Origin: Lunularia cruciata
Lineage: Eukaryota > Streptophyta > Marchantiopsida > Lunulariales > Lunulariaceae
Length of the DNA stretch: 64,000 nt
Direction of reading: 5' to 3'
Assembly: GCA_948567375.1 (NCBI GenBank)
Contig: OX419762.1
Span: 5,772,001-5,836,000 of the forward strand
Below are positions 11,701-23,191 of this stretch, piece by piece; position 1 is the stretch's first letter, and the number at the start of each line of letters is the position of its first letter. The notes under the pieces are model-generated. The model searched no databases. It saw only the letters and a program-made list of their open reading frames with translations, and was not told the DNA's origin. The translations under genes and the position numbers were made by a program.

Positions 11701-13164
11701 TGTCAATTGGAAATGAGGTACTCCAAAGAATCAAACTCAGCTCAAGATTTTCTTGGGATTAATTAGATTCTATCATAATTTTTTCAAAGACTTCTCCAAG
11801 GTTGCACAACCTCTAACATCCTTATTGCTAAGGGCAAGAAATCAATGTGGAGAATTTCAAAGGAAAATTACCTTTCAAGTATTGAAAGATGCATTATTAC
11901 ATGCACCAATCTTGAATTGGTATGATTTTAAATGTCCAATCAAGTTGGCTATAGATGCATTAATCATTGTAATAAGAGTAGTTCTACAACAAGAATGAGA
12001 GGATAGATGGCACCCTATTGCATATTTCTCTTGCAAATTGTTACTTATGGAGGAAAATTATCACACCACCAAATGAGAAGAGTTGTCAATTGTCCTTGCT
12101 ACCAAAGAAGCACTATCTTGGCAAGAAAGCGTTTATAGTTGAGATAGACCACAAACCACTAGTCTACCCAAAGACACAAAAAGACCTACCTCAACAATAG
12201 ATTTGTTGTGCAGAGTAGAGACAATGGTTTAATATGACTATTAAATATATGGAAAACAAAAAGCAACTTGCAAATGCATTCACAAAATGTCATTGGTGAA
12301 CAACCTGGTTGAAGAGGTCAAGATGAATTTAGATTTTGGGGGCTACAAAGATTAATCCATAGATTATAGGTGCTCAATCATCCAAAGGCATTATCTATAC
12401 CCAAGGACTCACCTTCTTGGATACCAAGTTATGGATCCTTGATGCTTCAGACCTACAAACTATCATTCTTGTTGAGTATCACGATTCTACTATTGCAGGT
12501 GATGCTGGAGTGGACAAAACCTTAGCAGCAATCAAATGCCATTACTATTGGCCTAAAATGGGCCAAGATATGATGGAGTATATTTGAAGTTGCTTCCTTT
12601 ATCAACAAAGTAAAACCCTAACCAAGTTCAAGTAGGTGTCCTTCTTACCCCTACATAATGTTGGAAGCTGGTCAACATGGATCTACTTTATGAACTGCCC
12701 AAGACCACCTTGGGTTTTGACTCCATTGCAATCTTTGTAGACCAACTAAGCAAAATGATTCATTTTCTATACTATGACCAAGGACATGATTGGGCTACAA
12801 TTTGCCCCATTGTACTTAGCTATGGTCTTTTCTCAACATGGCTTATCTTGAGTGCTCATCATAGATTGTGGCATTCAATTCCCTTGTTTGTTTTGGAGAA
12901 CACTCTTTGAAGTCTTCAAAACCAAACTTTCAATGTCCACATCTTACCATCAACAAATTGATAGATAAACAAAGTGGGCTAATTGTACAATTGAGGACAT
13001 GCTATAAGACTCACTTTGGAGGAGCAAGAAAGGTGGGGCACACTCCTTCCTCTTGTGGAATTTTCCTACAAAAATTTAGTGAGCTCATCTACAAATTTCA
13101 CACCATTCTTCCTCATGTAAGGAAAGCATCCTTTCACACCTCTGAGTCTGGTCAAGGTCAACCT
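8768..13164 (+). pseudogene. Interior of element B: leader, gag, protease, RT, RNase H, first part of integrase
   Basis: Continues the B leader broken at 300. Gag remnant 9290-10240 ends in a decayed knuckle CYNYN, stop, FGHIAINC. Protease remnant about 10480-10760. 10907-11089 is open and reads NLRDVVDEFKDVFLVDLPLVLPPRRRVDHKIEI, the usual start of chromoviral RT. RT continues to about 11700 (PFGLTNAPATFMN near 11423-11460). 11753-11998 (GLIRFYHNFFKDFSKVAQPL ... KLAIDALIIVIRVVLQQE) is the connection and RNase H start. Integrase runs from about 12450 with DLLYELPKTTLGFDSIAIFVDQ, then is cut by element E at 13164. Stops throughout. Confidence 0.75.
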
Positions 13165-13278
13165 TGTAACAATATGGAGTTTACTAATGAGTTAGTCAAG
13201 ACGAATGAAGTAGCAAATAGGCCAAATTAGCCTAGAATATTATAGAAGTATCTTGGTACCTTCCAAGTATGGGGTAAC
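13165..13278 (+). repeat. 5' LTR of element E, first piece
   Basis: Starts 'tgtaacaatatgg' and matches the start of the 3' LTR at 39143 (both contain 'gccaaattagcctagaatatt'-type sequence). It is cut after 'ggggtaac', the GTAAC target of G1. The second piece is 34091-34464. Confidence 0.85.
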
Positions 13279-15140
13279 TGTGACAACTTGGCAAATATCA
13301 CTTTTGCAGTAATTAGGTAAGTAAAGTTTGTTCTTGCAGAGATATGATTCATAATTGGTCAAATACAAAGCAAAGTAACAACTTCAGTTCCTCTTGGGTT
13401 CTTCTTTAATCTCTCAGGTAGAAAATACACCTAGAAGAGAGTAACAAGCTCTGACTCACAGCCTCATCACAACAATTTGTCACACTTAATCACAACTCCA
13501 TCAAATCTTTCCAAACAATCTTGATTGTGATGATTCAGTCTCTTGAAAATGGCACTTCACTGCAAAATGACTTTACCTCAAAATTGTGTTCCACTCCTCC
13601 ACTGAAGGCACAACTTCCTCAATTGAAATTGTTACACATCAACTCTACGCTGCACTCACAAATGCAAAATACTACCAACACTACAATTCCTCTCAGATCT
13701 GTTAAGGCATTGCTCTAATTGCACTTCACTCAAAATCAAACACACAAAATGAAGATCAAGGCTGCATAATCCAACATCTAACAAACACACTGACTTGCAC
13801 TTCAAAATTCTCCAAACACTCACAAACACAATCACAAAGTTGATACTCAGAATTAAGCTCAAGCAACGAGCACTACTTCACAACACTTTGCTTTATCTAT
13901 TTTTAGAATTATGAGCATTGAACAACATATGACTGTGAATGCCACTCTTAAATAGTGAAGCAATCAACAATTATTAACAACTATACCGTTCTACAACAAC
14001 TCTTCCTACTTGTAGATCCAAAATGACAAACCACCTCTTCATATCTGCCTCTTCAAATCTCAAAATTGTTACTACTTCTTCCTCGGCTTCCAAACCCAAA
14101 GTAACTTCACACACTACTCTATCCTTGGGTTTCACAACTACTAATTCCTCTACCAATTCTACTAATTCTTCTTTTTGATTTACAATTCACATCACAAGTG
14201 TTCTTTCTAAATCTCTATCTCATGACCTACTCTTCTTTAATATCTCCAATGGTAACTCCAAAGATATTTGTACTCCTATGTCATCTACTTCGGGCTTTGC
14301 TCTTACATCCTTCCAAATTTTATCTATCTCCAACTTTACTTAATCTAATCTGATCGTGATATTATCTTCCACTTCTAATATCTTCCTATCTACACAAGTT
14401 TTGAGACTGATTAGCAAGGCATTCAAGTCTTTATCCTTTGCATTTCTCCTCCTCGTCTCCTACACCAACAACTTCAACTTGTGCAATCTCGTTTCTTCAA
14501 TCTTGACGTTGGCTTTTGTACTCAGCATTGCATTCATCTTTGTGACAATCTCTTTCAATGGCTCAAGTCTCATTCTTCTCTCCTGTTCTTGATCTGCAAG
14601 CTAATCTTCTCTATACATTGCCTGTTCTGCCTCAAACTCGGCTTTCACTATCTCCTTCTCCTTCTCCTTCTGAACAATCTTCTCTCCAGACTACAAAGTA
14701 TCTCCCATAGTCTTTCTTGTTCTCTATATCTCACTGTCAACTCTCTTTGCCAGAGCTACTTCTTCTCTTCTACTCTCTCCATCACTTTATTAAGCTCTTG
14801 CTCCTTCTCTGCTACTCTTGCCATAGCATGAAAAATTTCTAATTGTGAATTAGCAAACTGCTATTTCAAGATCTCATACTCCGGTATATCCCTTGCTATG
14901 ACATTTACTCTATCATTCTCTCTCTACTCCCCACTTACTTCTTTAAGTTTTCAATTACCTGATTTTATACTACTGCATCTACTCCTAGTACTTCCCTCTC
15001 CTTCTCACCGTGGGTTATACTCTTCTTCAACTCCAAATTCTCTTCCTCTAATCTTGCTAATACTTGCAACACAATATTCACCTCCAAACACTTTGATGGC
15101 ATCTCCTTCTTCTTTTGCTCCAACTTTGCTAACAACGGGT
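13279..15140 (-). pseudogene. G1 piece 3: LTR 3' part with the coiled-coil end of the LTR reading frame
   Basis: The minus strand aligns with 56730-58607 of G2 and with 31680-33190 of C. It covers the C-terminal coiled-coil part of the LTR-encoded protein (roughly 14000-15140), then the untranslated LTR end. The frame is broken here; the plus-strand open stretches in this piece are shadows of it. Confidence 0.75.
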
Positions 15141-15695
15141 TGTTACACCCATTTGTGCATGTGTGTGGTATTGTGATATTTAGCTTGGTATTACAAGTAC
15201 TTGAGAGATAATATTTACATAGAGATAAAGTATGGTTCTACATTAGTCATGATTAGCTAAAGTTAGTCATAGCTAAGATAGAGGAGACGTTACTTTAGAG
15301 GAATTGGAAGATGAAGACCTCTATTTTGGATTCTAGTGTGTTGACTTGGTATTATTCTTAGGTGTTTGGCTTTGAGGAAAGAGTTGAGAGCTCTTGGGCC
15401 CACAAACCTTTTTGTTTTGGATTCTTCTATAGTCCAAGGATAGCCCATGTGAAGGAATCCTTGACTTAGTGGTTGGGTCTAGATAAGATCACATGCTAGT
15501 GGAATGTGTCAATGTGAATGGATATTCCTTTCTACTTTTTGACTTTACTTGACTTTTAGTCTAATAACTTGAGTCTTGGAGTGTTAGCCTTGGAGAAGTA
15601 TGATGGAGTTGGGGTTCCTTGCCTTCTTAGTCCATGGTGCACTACCATAATAGCCATTAGAGGTTCATCCCGAGTGAGAGACAGGCCGGCTCACA
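15141..15695 (+). repeat. 5' LTR of element D, with promoter deletion
   Basis: Starts 'tgttacacccatttgtgc' and ends 'ggccggctcaca'. Compared with the D solo LTRs (6235-6912, 56011-56702) it lacks about 135 bases at 15567-15573, between two 'cttgag' copies. The lost part held the TATA box (tatataaac in the other copies) and the expected transcription start. Confidence 0.85.
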
Positions 15696-15699
15696 TTTC

Positions 15700-15717
15700 T
15701 GGTTCTGTTGTCAAGAC
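15700..15717 (+). other. Primer binding site of element D (decayed tRNA-Asp type)
   Basis: tggttctgttgtcaagac starts 5 bases after the LTR. Against the plant tRNA-Asp primer site TGGCGCCGTTGCCGGGGA most differences are C-to-T or G-to-A, the pattern of methylated cytosine decay. Confidence 0.55.
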
Positions 15718-17269
15718 CTCTCTAGAAGGCAAGATAATGTTCAGCGTTCAATTCTACATTAGGTAGAAGGAGGCTATGAGAGCTCACTTGGAGAAAACAT
15801 TAGGAGAGGAAGGGCTGAATTTATGTTAGAGAACCAAGATCTATTTTTATACCCTCTAGTTCATTATGATGTCTTTGAAGTGATTGTGTACATCTTGTAC
15901 ACATGAGAGGATTTGGAGAGATTGTGTGAGGTGTATTGCAGATTTTGGGGATTAAGGTGATTTGGGGTAAAATCTCAAGTTTGAGATCTGGACTTGAAAT
16001 TTCTACACATGATAGCTTGGGTTGTCTTTCAGTTATCATACTTGGAATTATTGTGAGAGCTATTATGTGTATTGGGCTTGAATTTTTGAAAGTTGATAGT
16101 GTAAACTGCTCCCCCAATTGCATGCTCTCTGGAAAACTATACATAGTCTACCATTTCTTTAATTTTTAATGGATTGTTTTGAAAATTTTGAAGAAAATTT
16201 AGTATGATGTATCCTACCTATTGACACAAAAATTAGAGAGAGAGCATTCTTGAGCAGGGAGTTATGAGTTTTTGAAGTGAGGGGGGTGGTTTTCAGACCA
16301 AATTTGAAATATATGAGCTGAATAGAAGGGTGTCTAGGCAAATGGCTCAATTAAAAGATCTAAAATTTTTCAAGGAGAGATGCACTGGAGTTGTCATCAA
16401 GTGTGAAAAATTCAAAGGACTGTCATATACTAGTTGAGAGATTTGAGTGAAATTGTGAGGAAGGGTCAATTATGGAGAGTTGAGATCTCATGCATGAGGA
16501 GTTTGAGAGCAACAAAAAGCATATTTTAGTGTTTAGATTCATCTTGGGAACATGGAAGGTCATCAAAAATGGAAATTGAGACTATGGAAGGTTCCCTAAG
16601 GGTTTTAGGTGATTGTAGGGGTGGATTTGAGGAAAAGAGAGTTTACAATAGAATTCGAAAAGAGTGTTGGGAGGATCCAAAAACCTACATCACTTGGAGG
16701 AAAGAGTTAGTCTAAGTGCCTCCTATGTAGAGAGAAGGGACATAAGGAAAGTTCATATCCATTGACCTTTGAGAGCAAGAGGTTGAGGGAAAGGAGAGGC
16801 TTATTTGACTTGGGTTTGCATGTTGGACCTTCTTCACCAAGATTGGGAGGGAGAAGATCTAAGACAAAGGAGTTGTGTGAGGTTTGTGGAGTAGAAGGAC
16901 ATCCAAAAGGACATGAGTGTAGTGGAGTAAAAGCACCTTTGGAGACTTTGGTGAAGAATCTTGGAGAGGGTCTTAGTACAGCTATATAAATATCACCACC
17001 TTCATCAGCTAGTTCTCAAGATTAATGATGGAGATAATATTTCAACTTATGGATAAACTATCCATGAGAGTTAGATTAATATGCACTCTAGGATTTGATG
17101 TTGCTATAGAAATCTTGGAGCAACCTAAACCTTTTGTGCTCCCTAGAGTGGATTAATCTCAGATGTTATTAGTCATGCATATACTCTATTAGTTATAGAG
17201 TGAGAGAAAAGAAAAGAGAAAAAGGAAAAAGAAGAATTTGAGAGAAAAGAAAGATAGTGAGGGGTTAAG
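15718..17269 (+). other. Leader of element D with a zinc-knuckle fragment
   Basis: A long untranslated leader. 16711-16989 is open and reads CLLCREKGHKESSY followed about 45 residues later by CEVCGVEGHPKGHEC. These look like two CCHC knuckles, the first with its last Cys changed to Tyr and the second one residue longer than CX2CX4HX4C. This lies some 280-560 bases before the Gag start. It could be a leftover of an extra first reading frame or of an older gag. The rest shows nothing recognisable. Confidence 0.5.
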
Positions 17270-18916
17270 ATGGGGAAAGTTCCGGTTTTCTTTGGCAAGG
17301 ATGGAGAAGATGTGGAGGCCTTTGTGAGAGACTTCAAGAGAGCTTGCATAGAAAACAATGAGAGGAAGAAGAATGAGTGGGCCTCATTATTACAAGATTT
17401 CTTTGATGATGCAACACTTAAATGGTTTGAGTCAAAAAACCAAAAGAGAGAGAGGAGAGATGGGGAAGAAGAGTCTTGGGAGAGTTTGACTTCAGCACTC
17501 ATTGAGAAATTTCTCCCAGATGAGAGTTATGAGAGGTTGATGAGTGAGGTTACCTTTCTCAAACAAGGAGATGGAGAGAAAGTGAGAGTCTATGTGGAAA
17601 GAGTGGAAAAGCTAGAGTCCAGATTTTGCATAGTGTTGAGGAAGGGTAGGAATGACATGGATGCTACTATGATTGGCATAGGGGCCATGCTCACCAAGAA
17701 TTTTGTGGGAGGGTTGAGACCACAAATTAGAAGAAAGGTGAGATATGAGAAACCTTCTTCCAAGGTTGAAGCTACCAAGATTGCAATTCGTATGGAGGAG
17801 AGTTTGGAAGGGGATGAGAGTGATTTGGTGGTGAAGGAGGTTGTGCATCCTCCTCAAGGCTACAATTATGGTGGAACTTCTGATACTCTGGTGGCAAGGG
17901 TTGCACCACAAGTAGAAGTTGCTCCAGTTCTTGCACCTCCACCAAAGGATCCACTTTAAACCATCACAGAACAACTTGCAAATCTCAAGATCAATGTGGT
18001 GCAACTATGGGAGAAGAGAGAGGTGGACCAAAATGTAGGGAGAAGGCCTAGGAGTTATGTAAACTATCCATATAGAGGAGGCCAACTAGCCAACAATTTC
18101 AATGAAAGAAATTGTTTTGGTTGTGGAGGAAGAGGCCATATCCAAAGGAATTGCCCAAATTCCACTTACCATGGAGGAAGGGGTTATGAGAGAGCCAATA
18201 GAGGGAAAGAGGGAGGAAGCGAAATCCAAGTGGCTCCTAACCCAAAAAAAGGTAAAGGGATAGCATCCATAGATGTGGTTGAGAGCAAGTATGAGAAGGG
18301 AGAGTGCTCAAACTCCAAGGGTCTTAATTTCAAGCTTTTGGCACAAGAGAAGAAGAGAGCTCATTTTGTAGAGGATGTTCACTCTTCTCAAGGATTTACT
18401 CCGAGCAAAGATACTCCTATGTCTTCTAGGAGCACTCGCACATCAACACCATTAACAATAAAGACTCTAAGGAAGAAGTTGAGGATGGAGGATTTCTTGA
18501 TTTCAAAGCAACAATGGAACTACAATGTGTTAGAGGATGTTGGTAGTCACAAGGCTCACATTACAATGGGCCAATTGATTGCTTTGAACCCTACCTTAAG
18601 AAAGGAGCCTAGAGGTGGTTTGAGTTCTATAAGGAGCAAGAGAAAGAAGGTAAAAGCTCCAATATCAATGGGGGTGGTGGATGCCAAGCCAGTACCATGG
18701 GAGGCTTGTGAATATGCTTCCAAGATTGATGTGAGAGTGAATGGTCACAGCATCAAGGATGCACTTGTTGATGGAGGATCAGCAATGAATGCCATGTTAG
18801 AAAGGTTGATGAAGAAGTTGAGTATGATACCCTCAAGCCCTTCAACATTTGTGGTGAGCATGGCAAACAAACAACAAGTTTTGGGCCATCAAACCATAGA
18901 GTCACAATTCTTGTGA
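17270..18916 (+). pseudogene. Gag and protease of element D (one internal stop)
   Basis: Starts MGKVPVFFGKDGEDVEAFVR, the usual start of a retrotransposon gag domain, with a WASLLQDFFDDATLKWF-type helix following (residues 1-180). A TAA at 17957-17959 interrupts the frame. After it the same frame continues with the CCHC knuckle CFGCGGRGHIQRNC (18113-18154), a basic Gly/Arg region, and the protease start ALVDGGSAMNAM near 18765-18790. DGGS is an accepted variant of DSGS in plant gypsy elements. The frame ends at 18916, before the expected ILGRPWL part, so the protease seems truncated. Confidence 0.8.
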
Positions 18917-19990
18917 CTAACACCACCAACACTTCACATTTAGATACACCATCTTCTGATTATTGGGTATCAAATTCTGAAGAAGGAGCTTCAGGTGTGG
19001 ACATAAGCATGGAGGAGGAGACTTCCACGGAGGAGTATGAATCTGAATTGGATTTAGATGTATATCCCTTGTGTGCTATGGATTTTGCACCTAAGCCAGA
19101 GGTCTTGAAGGACCCAGATAAATCACCATTGACACTTGAGGAGGTAGAGAGAAGGTTAGCTACCCTCAAGTATGGCCCAAATGTTACCAAGGAGGAGAGG
19201 ATGAGATTTGGGGAGATTTTCCACAAGTTCATCCATGTGTTTGCCTTCAACTACAAGGATTTGAAGGAAGTCATCTTGAAGGAGCACAAGATAGAGGTGG
19301 AGTCACATGCAAGACCAATCCGTCAAAAGCAATGTCGCATTAGCCCACCAATATCTTTGGTTGTGAAGGAGGAGATTGATAAGCTCAAGGAAGCTAGATT
19401 TATCTTTGAGGTGGAGAATTCAGAATGGGTGTCTCCAATTGTCATTGTGAAGCAAAGAATGGCAAGCTTTGGGTATTTATGGATTACAAGAAGCTCAATG
19501 ATGTTACCAAGAAGAACTACTACCCATTTCCATTCATTGATGAGATCTTGGAGAAGGTTGCAGGTCATGAAAGGTACAATTTTGGAGATGGTTATAGTGG
19601 ATATAACCAAATCAAGATTGCACCAGAGCATCAACAACTCACCACATTCACCACACCTTGGAGAGCTTACACTTTCAAGGTCATGCCTTTTGGGCTTTGC
19701 AATGCTCCAACCACATTCCAATGGTTCATGAACAAGGCATTTGAACCTTTCATTGGGAAATTTGTGAGAGACTTCATTGATGACTTTTGTGTCTATGGGA
19801 GCAAGGAAGAGCACTTTGAGCACCTAATGAAGGTCTTGCAATGCTTGGATGAGGCAAATGCATCACTCAACCCAAAGAAGTGAATTTTTGGATGTGAAGA
19901 AGGTCTAGTTTTGGGGCACATCATCTCCAAGGATGAAAGAGCAGTTGATCTTGAGAAGGTGAGGAAAATATCAAACCTTTGATTCTCTTC
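18913..19990 (+). pseudogene. Reverse transcriptase of element D (frameshifted)
   Basis: 18913-19480 gives an acidic linker, then the RT fingers (EEIDKLKEARFIFEVENSEW, VSPIVIV). A frameshift near 19450-19480 moves the reading to the frame of 19425-19883: VFMDYKKLNDVTKKNYYPFP, MPFGLCNAPTTFQ and the intact catalytic FIDDFCVYG. A TGA at 19881-19883 and another stop near 19979 follow before the thumb. Copies RNA to DNA. Confidence 0.85.
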
Positions 19991-19994
19991 AAGC

Positions 19995-20699
19995 TTGATA
20001 AAGTTGCACCAATTCTTGGGGATGGTTGGATACTATAAGAGGTTCATCTTCTCATTTTCTAACAAGGCTTGTGCATTGACCATCATGAAGAAGAGTGTAG
20101 ATTACATGGTGATTTTGGAGGACAAGGAGGCTCTCAAAGCTTTTGAGGGGCTCAAGCAATCCCTTGTGGTAGCTCCAATTCTTGCTAAACCTGATTGGAG
20201 TAAGCCTTTTATCCTCTACACAGATGCTTCTAATGTAGCTATAGGATGCACTCTTAGTCAATTAGACCAAGATGGGCATGATCATCCAATAGCTTATGCT
20301 AGTAGCCAGATGGTTTCAACAGGAAAGAACTACTCTGTCACGGAGAGACAAGGGTTGGCAATGATCTTTGGTCTCAAGAAGTTTAGACACTACTTGATTG
20401 GAGGGAAACCCACCATTGTCACGGATCATAAGGCTTTGAAGTACATCTTCAATAAGCCTAATGTTGAAGGGAGACTAGCAAGGTAGATCATACTATTGTC
20501 TGAGTATGACTACACCATTGAGGATAGGCCAAGAAAGAAACATGCAAATGCTGATTTGTTATCTAGAGCCTATGATCATGATGGAGATGAGCCAGTGGAT
20601 GATTCCTTCCCAAATGAGGAGCTCATGACAATCTCAGTCACTCAAGAGGTTCCAATGGAGTACAAGGAGATTGTAGATTTTGTGACAAGAGGTAACTAG
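19995..20699 (+). pseudogene. RNase H of element D
   Basis: 19995-20486 reads HQFLGMVGYYKRFI, then the RNase H core: LYTDASNVAIGCTLSQ (first Asp), TERQGLAMIFGLKKFRHYL (Glu), TDHKALKYIF (second Asp). One stop at 20484-20486, then the frame continues to 20699 with HANADLLSRA (last Asp). All catalytic residues are kept; only stops disable it. Confidence 0.85.
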
Positions 20700-21935
20700 C
20701 CAGAAGGGATGCATGCTAGGGAGACGAAGGCCCTTGCAGCAAGATCTAGACCTTACACAATGGTGGAGGATATTCTTTTCCACCAAGGAGCAGATGGTTT
20801 ACTTTGAAGAGTAGTGGGTAAGGGAGAGTCTATCCTACTTATAAAGGAGTTTCATGAAGGTTTAGTGTGTGAAGGACACTTTGCAAGAAAAGTGATTGCT
20901 TTCAAGATTCTAGATGTAGGTTACCATTGGAGAGGGATTTTCAAGGATTGTCTTGATTATTGCAAAACTTGTCATTTTTTCAAGCTTTTTCTAGAAAATC
21001 TACTTCCACTCCACCACTTAGATCAATTCCATTGCTAGGACCTTTTGAGAAGTGGGGAATTGATTTTGTAGGTCCTCTCAATAGAACCCCAAGGAACAAT
21101 TGGTATATTGTTGTAGTTACTGATTATCTTACCAAGTGGGTTGAGGCTAGACCATTGAGGGACAAGAATGAAGATGAAGTTGGTAGATTTCTCTATGAAC
21201 GCATTATCACAAGGTTTGGATGCCCTTTGGAGCTAGTTTCTTATAAACAAGGAGAGTTTCCAGAGAGCATCACTACAGCCATGCTACAACATTTCTCTAT
21301 CACACATAGAGTAACTACATCCTATAAGCCAAATTCCAATGGCTTGGCAAAGAGAATCAATCAGACCTTGTGCATGATGTTGGCCAAAGATGCAGAAATG
21401 GAGAGGGTTAACATCATTGGGACAAGAGGATTCATGCAATTTTGTGGGAGTATAGGACAACTATGAAGACTTCCACCAAATATTCTCCCATTTCAATTGG
21501 TATATGGTATTGAGTCTACCTTACTTATTCACTTTGATCTTCCTACCTTCCAAAGCATTCATAGGAGATTGAAGAAAGCACAAGGAGGTGATGCAGAGAA
21601 GTCAAGGAAGGATCAACTCATGGAGTTGGAAGAGGCAAGAGCAGTTGCTATGGTTTGAGAAGAGCAAGACCAAAGGAAACAAAAGGAGAGCTATGACAAG
21701 AGGCAAGGCAAGAAGAATGGTGGAGCCTTTCAAAGAAGGTGATTGGATAATGTTGTTTGATTCTGTTCAATTCAAGAGAGTGCAAAAGAAGTTTTTGCCT
21801 TAGTACTTTGGACCTTTCATAGTGGAGAAGGTGTGGGGCAATTACACCTATGATCTCAAGGAGTTGGGAGGAAGACACTTTGATAGGATTAACCATGATA
21901 AGTTGAAGATGTATTGTAGAAGGTAGAGAGACCTT
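20700..21935 (+). pseudogene. Integrase of element D
   Basis: 20814-21038 covers the zinc-binding part (EGHFARKVIAFKILDVGYHWRG ... CKTCHFF, giving H and CC of HHCC). After a frameshift, 20960-21466 carries the core: FEKWGIDFVGPLNRTP with the first Asp and ELVSYKQGEF where the second Asp (VSDQG) is Tyr. At the third position the usual Glu (NGLAE) reads Lys (NGLAKRINQ). The C-terminal part with GPFIVEKVW-like sequence reaches about 21935. No chromodomain. Two catalytic residues are changed, so it is dead. Confidence 0.8.
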
Positions 21936-21962
21936 CACTTTGAGGACAAAGTGAAAACTTAG

Positions 21963-21974
21963 TTTGGGGGTAAA
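21963..21974 (+). other. Polypurine tract of element D
   Basis: tttgggggtaaa directly before the 3' LTR start. Confidence 0.75.
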
Positions 21975-22218
21975 TGTAACACCCATTTGTGCATGGCTCA
22001 CATTTTTGGTTCCATTGTTAGGACCTCTCTAGAAGGCAAGATAATGTTCAACATTCAATTCTACATTAGGCAAAAGAAAGCTATGAGAGCTCACTTGGAG
22101 AGAACATTAGGAGAGGAAAGTGCTAAATTTATGTTAGAGAACCAAGATCTTAGTCCATGGTGCACTACCATAATAGCCATCAGAGGTTCATCCTAAGTGA
22201 GAGACAAGCCAGCTCACA
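21975..22218 (+). repeat. Rearranged 3' LTR of element D
   Basis: It has three parts: the first about 20 bases of the LTR (tgtaacacccatttgtgcat), then a copy of the LTR end plus leader (about 21994-22150, matching 15689-15842), then the last about 68 bases of the LTR (22151-22218, matching 15628-15695). Almost all of U3 and R is missing. Confidence 0.85.
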
Positions 22219-23191
22219 GTGCACACCACCTCCCGCAAATACTCTACTCCTTTACTTGGGTTTACCTTGACTTGCAGACTTTTCTCCTTCTTCACTCGAC
22301 ACTTGCCTTCTTAACCAAAATCACCTTATTGGGATGGATTCTTTGCTCCCCGAACTTCCACTCTCCACTTCTCTTACATTACTTGGTCCCGCTTCATACT
22401 TCACCTTTCTTGTAGAACGGACTCCTCTTTGAATGGTCACCCTCTTCTTCTCTTGCTCTGGAACTTTGTCTTTGGGTCTTGGGTTACCTTCTTCTTCCAA
22501 TTCCATCTTTCCTTCTTCCTCCTTGAGTACTGATTGCATTTCCACTCCATCTTCACTCTCACTGCTTGCTCCCTCACTCTGCAATGTGAATTTGGGTTCT
22601 TCTTTGTTGTTCAAGTCTTCTGACTTGCACTCGGCCTCCCCTTCTGATTCTTCACCCAACAACGCAATTACCACCAATTCTTTACTCGAGTTTACCTTCT
22701 TGGTCTTCCGAGGTCTTGTTGTTTCTACTTCTTCTTCTTCTCCTTGTCAACTCCTCTTCTTTGACTTTGGAGTGTTCACCTTCAACTGCACATTCTACCT
22801 TGTCTACGAGTAGTACTTGTTGTTGCTTCTTATTTGCAAGATGTATTGCTGCTCCTCCGCATCAACATCTCTTCTCAAGTTGGGATGGAAGTGTGACACC
22901 ATCCTGTCTCTCTCCACCGCATTCAACAAGTTTAGTCCCAAGTAGAAATGGGCTGTAAATGGCACAATGTAGTGTAGAGGCAACTTGTCTCACAAGTTCC
23001 ACACCATTTGTCTTGCACGCTGATGAAAGCACTTTGCCCAAATGATTGGCTCTCCTATAAACATCTTGTGGAAGAACATCGCTTGATGTTTCATCACATA
23101 AGTCATTTGCTCCAGCTTGAAGATATCCATCATTGCACTTAGGATGCCTCTTCTCATAGGGTCTTTATAGCTCTCAACTTTGTAGCTATTC
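22219..23191 (-). pseudogene. G1 piece 2: middle of the LTR reading frame
   Basis: On the minus strand this encodes the middle of the family G LTR protein. 22990-23186 reads SYKVESYKDPMRRGIL ... VMKHQAMFFHKMFIGEPI, matching YKVESYKDPVKRGIVS and VKKHQAVFFHKLFAGEPI of G2. 22321-22677 is the acidic linker (MVVIALLGEESEGEAEC ... SGSKESIPIR), matching MVVIESEDEDSKGDAE ... SGSKASIPIR. A stop after RQMVWNL and frameshifts break it. Bounded by element D on the left and the TATTC target copy of element C on the right. Confidence 0.8.

Larger units (their letters stand above)
15141..22218 (+). mobile_element. Element D: OTA-type gypsy inserted antisense in G1
   Basis: 5' LTR 15141-15695, primer site 15700-15717, gag, protease, RT, RNase H, integrase, polypurine tract 21963-21974, and an abnormal 244-bp 3' LTR (21975-22218). 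No 5-bp target duplication is visible: the flanks are cgggt and gtgca, sharing only gt. Domain order with no chromodomain, FIDDFCVYG in RT and FEKWGIDFVGP in integrase fit the Athila/Tat side of Ty3/gypsy. Gag and pol carry several stops and at least two frameshifts. Confidence 0.85.

Noticed and set aside
14481-15176. Plus-strand open stretches rich in Leu/Ser
   Set aside because: Shadows of the minus-strand LTR coiled-coil frame of G1.
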